Of a DNA stretch of 64,000 bases, positions 60,855 through 64,000 are shown piece after piece (the stretch's first letter is position 1; every line of letters begins with the position of its first letter). A program made the position numbers and the translations under genes. The notes below the pieces were generated by a model that saw only the letters and a program-made list of their open reading frames with translations, was not told where the DNA came from and did not search any database. This DNA is from Bacillota bacterium. Its GTDB lineage: Bacteria; Bacillota; Clostridia; Christensenellales; Aristaeellaceae. Where the stretch lies: contig JAEZHK010000127.1 of assembly GCA_023416655.1 (NCBI GenBank), positions 62,001 through 126,000 of the forward strand, written 5' to 3'.

Positions 60855-62564
60855 TTACTGGGCAGCCTTCGCCCACTTCGCCTTGCGGGCCCGGTACAGC
60901 TCGTTGTACTTGTCCATGACCGCCTCAAGCCCCTGCTTGTTGAGCTCGGCCACATAGGCGTCCCATTCCTGCTCGAATGCCTCGGCGGTGGGGGCCATGA
61001 TCACGCGCGGCAGCGTGTCCTCGTGCAGCTTGCGGATGGCCAGCAGCTGGGTGTACTCGGGCAGGCCCGGATCGATCAATAGCCCCTTATAGGCGCTGAT
61101 GTCCACACCCATGTCCGCCATGCGCTCGAAGTATTTGGTGCCGGTCCAGCCAAGGAGGTTGTTGATGCGGGTGGTGTTCTCATCCCACCAGACGCTCACG
61201 TCGATGGGCAGCATGGTGTACTTGGAGTTGGGGTGCATCTCGTTGAGTCCGTAGTAGGTGAACGCGCCCATGCGCTCCACGCCCCGGTTCCAGTACCAGT
61301 TCTCGTCCTTGCCCCACATGTCGCCCATCCAGGCAGAGGCCTCGAAGCAGGGCTTGCCGTCGACCACTTTGTCGGTGCGCACGATGTAGTCATAGCCCTC
61401 GGTATTTTCGATGGTGTTCTCGCCGGTGAATTTGAAGTTGACGATGCCGTTGAGGGTCATCCAGCCCTCTTCGGTGTTGGCGTACTCGTAGAACTTCATG
61501 AAGCGCTCGGGGTCCTCGCAGCTGGTGGTGATGCAAAGCCCGCTTTGCGCCATGTTGATCTCGTAGGGCGAATACGTGCCGATCTCAACCGACTCGTCCG
61601 CCGTGGGGAACAGGTAGACCGACTGCTCCTTGGAGCCGATGGAGCTTTCATAGGAAATGACTTCCCAGTCGATCTCCCACCAGGGCCCGATGAACGACCA
61701 GATCTGCTTGGCGACCGCTTTCTGCTTGAGCATCTCGCCAGACATGATGGGCGACTCGGGATCGATCAGCCCTTCCACGTTGAGCCCGTTTAGGTACTTG
61801 AAGAACGCCTTGAGCTCGGGTAACTGGGTGTAGTGAACCAGCCTTTCGTTCTTCTCGTCGAAGATGTAATCCGCCTTATCGCTGTCGTACCCGAACCCGT
61901 TCACCGCCGAGCCGACCATCACCATCTCGTTGATGTGGCCCAGCGGTCCGAGTGCCAGCCCCATCGGGATGATGTCGGGGTTCCAGGCCTTCACATCTCG
62001 CAAGAGCTGCGCAAAGTCAGCGAGGGTCTTGGGCTGGTTGTAGCCGAACTGTTCGAAATAGTCGGTGCGCACATTGAAGCTCGCCCAGGCTTCCGGCTCC
62101 GCCTTGGTGAAGCGGTAGCGCTCGGGCATGAACCAGAAGTCACCGTTGTCGTCGGCGATCTTGTTCTTGGCATTCACCGCCCAGTTGACGTTGAACGCAT
62201 TGGGCGCGTACTTCTCCAGAAGGTCATTGAGCTTGACGATCTTGCCCGCGTCGATGTAGCGCTTCATGATCGTCGGGTCCAAGAAGGAGATCAGGTCGGG
62301 CATGTCGCCGGAGGCCAGCATCAGGTTGTAGCGCTCCTCCGGCTCGGCGGGTGGAACGATCCGGTTGAACTTCACGCCCGTCTTCTCGAAAACCTGCTGC
62401 ATGATGGGCGCGTCGTCCGGCGGAACCTTATAGTTGGGGTCGGGGATGAACCAATCGAAGGTGATGGGCTCGTCCTTTTGCATCTGGGCAAAAGCCGACC
62501 CGAAGGGCAGCGCCATACTGGCAAGAAGCGCCGCGAGAACCAGAATCAAAATCGCCCGTCTCAT
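60855..62564 (-). CDS. Large ABC transporter substrate-binding protein (LipO type)
   Basis: A 569-residue binding protein with signal peptide ending GSAFAQMQ; no lipobox cysteine, although relatives are often lipoproteins. EPITFDWFIPDPNY opens the mature part. Its length (against ~420 for the others here) and its permeases place it in the LipO/LplBC group. GGAGGGGAATT precedes the ATG. First gene of an operon running to the ARH gene at 54595. Ligand unknown. Confidence 0.9.
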   Translation of the reverse strand: MRRAILILVLAALLASMALPFGSAFAQMQKDEPITFDWFIPDPNYKVPPDDAPIMQQVFEKTGVKFNRIVPPAEPEERYNLMLASGDMPDLISFLDPTIMKRYIDAGKIVKLNDLLEKYAPNAFNVNWAVNAKNKIADDNGDFWFMPERYRFTKAEPEAWASFNVRTDYFEQFGYNQPKTLADFAQLLRDVKAWNPDIIPMGLALGPLGHINEMVMVGSAVNGFGYDSDKADYIFDEKNERLVHYTQLPELKAFFKYLNGLNVEGLIDPESPIMSGEMLKQKAVAKQIWSFIGPWWEIDWEVISYESSIGSKEQSVYLFPTADESVEIGTYSPYEINMAQSGLCITTSCEDPERFMKFYEYANTEEGWMTLNGIVNFKFTGENTIENTEGYDYIVRTDKVVDGKPCFEASAWMGDMWGKDENWYWNRGVERMGAFTYYGLNEMHPNSKYTMLPIDVSVWWDENTTRINNLLGWTGTKYFERMADMGVDISAYKGLLIDPGLPEYTQLLAIRKLHEDTLPRVIMAPTAEAFEQEWDAYVAELNKQGLEAVMDKYNELYRARKAKWAKAAQ

Positions 62565-62609
62565 AATTCCCCTCCTGAACTTACGTGGATTGGAACCGTC
62601 CTCGGCTTC

Positions 62610-62639
62610 ATGGTATCAAATAAGTGCACGCAATTTCAA
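62610..62639 (-). promoter_or_regulatory. Possible promoter of the LipO-type operon
   Basis: On the minus strand TTGAAA (62634-62639) and TACCAT (62610-62615) are 18 bases apart, 46 bases before the binding-protein ATG. Confidence 0.4.
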
Positions 62640-62691
62640 TATAACAATCGGGCGATTCATTGCACAATCTGATCATATCCCGGCGCCCGCG

Positions 62692-62720
62692 TTGTAATAA
62701 GAGGCGGATCATGTTAAGAT
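62692..62720 (+). promoter_or_regulatory. Possible promoter of the response-regulator operon
   Basis: TTGTAA (62692-62697) and TAAGAT (62715-62720) are 17 bases apart, 36 bases before the gene start at 62756. Confidence 0.45.
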
Positions 62721-62755
62721 ACACGCGGTACTCCCGCATGTGGAGGGTGATGTCC

Positions 62756-63988
62756 ATGGCCCGGCTCCTGCTGGTGGACGACGAGGACTTCGAGCTTCGG
62801 GGGCTCGTCTCCATGATCCAGAGCCTGCCCCTGCCCATCGAGGTCTGCGGGACCGCGCGCAACGGCAGGGAGGGGCTTCAAAAGGCGCTTGAACTGCGCC
62901 CGGGCGTGGTGTTGACCGACCTGCGCATGCCGCAGATGAGCGGCATTGAGATGCTGCACGAGCTGCACGGGGAAAGGCCGGAGGCGCACTGCGTGCTGAT
63001 CTCCGGGTTCGAGGACTTTGAAGCCGCGCGTGAGGGACTGGAGCTGGGGATGCTCGCTTACCTCCTCAAGCCCGTCGGCCGCGAAGAGCTGTTCCGCACG
63101 CTGGCAAGGTGCTGCGAGATCGCCACGGAGGGCACGCTTGTTTCGCCCCAGCCGCCCGCCGCCCCGGAGGAGGAGCACCTCATCCGGCGGCTTTTGCGCG
63201 CACCCGCCGAGCGCGTGGACGCGCTGCTCAAAGAGAGCCCGGTCGGCGAAAGGTTCCTGTCGCGCATGATCTACATGGTCATCTCGCTGCAGATCCAACC
63301 CACCGGCCTCAATGACATGTTCGACCACCGCGCGCCGCTGATGCGCTTTGCCAAGGCGAACGGCCTGTACGCACCGGTGGTGCTGGACGGCTCGCGGGCG
63401 GTTCTCGTGATGTCCGCGCCCGCGCTTTTGTCCGAAGCCGCGTTCATAGACGACGCGGCGCGCAAGGCGGACCTGCTGCTTAGCGAACTGACGGAGCGCG
63501 GCGCCGACGGCGCCATAGGCCTCAGCGAAATCGGGCGCGAAGCGGGCCAACTTTCCGCGCTGTACCAGCAGAGCCTTCTCGCGCTGGACCGCCAGAACCG
63601 GGCGGGCCTGAGCCGCGTGGTGTTCTACGACCAGCGCGGCAGCCAGTTCTCGGAGCATCAGGTGGTCTCGCGCATCCAGGCGATCTTGGAGGCTGAATAC
63701 AAAAGCCCGCTCAGTTTGGACGCCATCGCGGAGCGCTTGTTCCTTTCGCCCTCGCACATGCGCAGGCTGTTCAAAAACAAGACCGGCGCGACCGTCATGG
63801 ACTACCTGGAAAACCTGCGGCTGGAAAAGTCGCTGAACCTGCTTGCCCAGCCGCAGCTGAAGATCCACGAAATCGGCATGCTGGTGGGCTATGAAAACCC
63901 GTCCTACTTCAACGCCGTGTTCAAGCGCCGCTACGGTGTGACGCCGGGCGACTACCGGAAGGCGGGAACCAGGCCATGCGAAAAGTGA
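62756..63988 (+). CDS. YesN-type response regulator with AraC output
   Basis: A 410-residue regulator. The receiver has D9/D10 region LLVDDED, phosphoacceptor D55 in VLTDLRMP and K105 in YLLKP. The C-terminal helix-turn-helix pair is clear (LSPSHMRRLFKNKTGATV, VGYENPSYFNAVFKRRYGVTPGDY). The ATG at 62756 (MARLLLVDD) is 8 bases after GGAGGG, whereas the ATG at 62750 is too close. Divergent from the LipO-type operon and its likely activator. Confidence 0.92.
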   Translation: MARLLLVDDEDFELRGLVSMIQSLPLPIEVCGTARNGREGLQKALELRPGVVLTDLRMPQMSGIEMLHELHGERPEAHCVLISGFEDFEAAREGLELGMLAYLLKPVGREELFRTLARCCEIATEGTLVSPQPPAAPEEEHLIRRLLRAPAERVDALLKESPVGERFLSRMIYMVISLQIQPTGLNDMFDHRAPLMRFAKANGLYAPVVLDGSRAVLVMSAPALLSEAAFIDDAARKADLLLSELTERGADGAIGLSEIGREAGQLSALYQQSLLALDRQNRAGLSRVVFYDQRGSQFSEHQVVSRIQAILEAEYKSPLSLDAIAERLFLSPSHMRRLFKNKTGATVMDYLENLRLEKSLNLLAQPQLKIHEIGMLVGYENPSYFNAVFKRRYGVTPGDYRKAGTRPCEK

Positions 63989-64000
63989 TCGCTCGCTTGT
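63976..64000 (+). CDS. Start of the next gene, probably a sensor kinase (cut by window end)
   Basis: ATG at 63976 opens MRKVIARL, overlapping the regulator stop by 13 bases, with AAGGCGGG upstream; a GTG at 63985 in the same frame is the alternative. Position and start suggest the partner YesM-type kinase. Only eight residues are visible, so the function is inferred from position. Confidence 0.35.

Overview
The window is a G+C-rich, gene-dense stretch of a carbohydrate-foraging Bacillota genome, most likely an uncultured gut-type clostridium. The support is indirect: AGGAGG ribosome binding sites with many GTG/TTG starts, YesM/YesN-type two-component systems, five CUT1 sugar ABC transporters without an ATPase gene, and clostridial zinc-domain families (DUF6171, DUF6485). 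I saw no rRNA, complete tRNA, CRISPR array or intact mobile element. Long ORFs antisense to real genes are G+C-driven shadows.

Layout. 1-3407 (+): end of a transketolase/hydroxyacid dehydrogenase/GH51 arabinofuranosidase/DUF6171 operon, closed by a terminator. 3592-13899 (-): a LacI repressor fused to a PfkB kinase, ribokinase, a CUT1 transporter, two ADP-ribosylglycohydrolase (ARH) family proteins and another PfkB kinase. 14166-14658: decayed DNA with a terminator and an integrase tail. 14789-22213 (-): LacI, GH4, BadF-type kinase, CUT1 transporter and a deaminase-like protein with an N-terminal Cys cluster, with three similar operator sites. 22572-30172 (-): AraC, NagA, ROK, nucleotidyltransferase, NahK, GalE, NagB. 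31127-39451: membrane AraC regulator (+), then (-) CUT1 transporter, GH123 and MFS. 39645-40296: AraC and nucleotidyltransferase remnants. 40558-44356: AraC with a divergent Gfo/Idh-epimerase-Gfo/Idh operon. 44646-45617: broken M20 peptidase and integrase. 45696-54185: YesN/YesM, CUT1 transporter, PhnP-like hydrolase, MFS. 54186-54594: tRNA-Ser fragment and terminators. 54595-62564 (-): lipoprotein-type CUT1 transporter, two dehydrogenases, broken nucleoside hydrolase, RpiB, ARH. 62756-end (+): response regulator and the start of the next gene.

How the genes work together. Two themes recur. One is amino-sugar salvage (NagA, two NagB-type proteins, NahK, GalE, BadF and ROK kinases, GH123, GH4). 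The other is an apparent ribosyl-compound route: two separate transporter operons carry three ARH-fold hydrolases together with ribokinase, PfkB kinases, RpiB and a nucleoside hydrolase relic. I infer import of a ribosylated compound, hydrolysis inside the cell and entry of ribose into the pentose phosphate pool. This, with the LacI-PfkB chimera, is the best candidate here for an undescribed system. All five binding-protein/permease junctions hold a strong G+C-rich hairpin, and all five transporters must borrow an ATPase from elsewhere.
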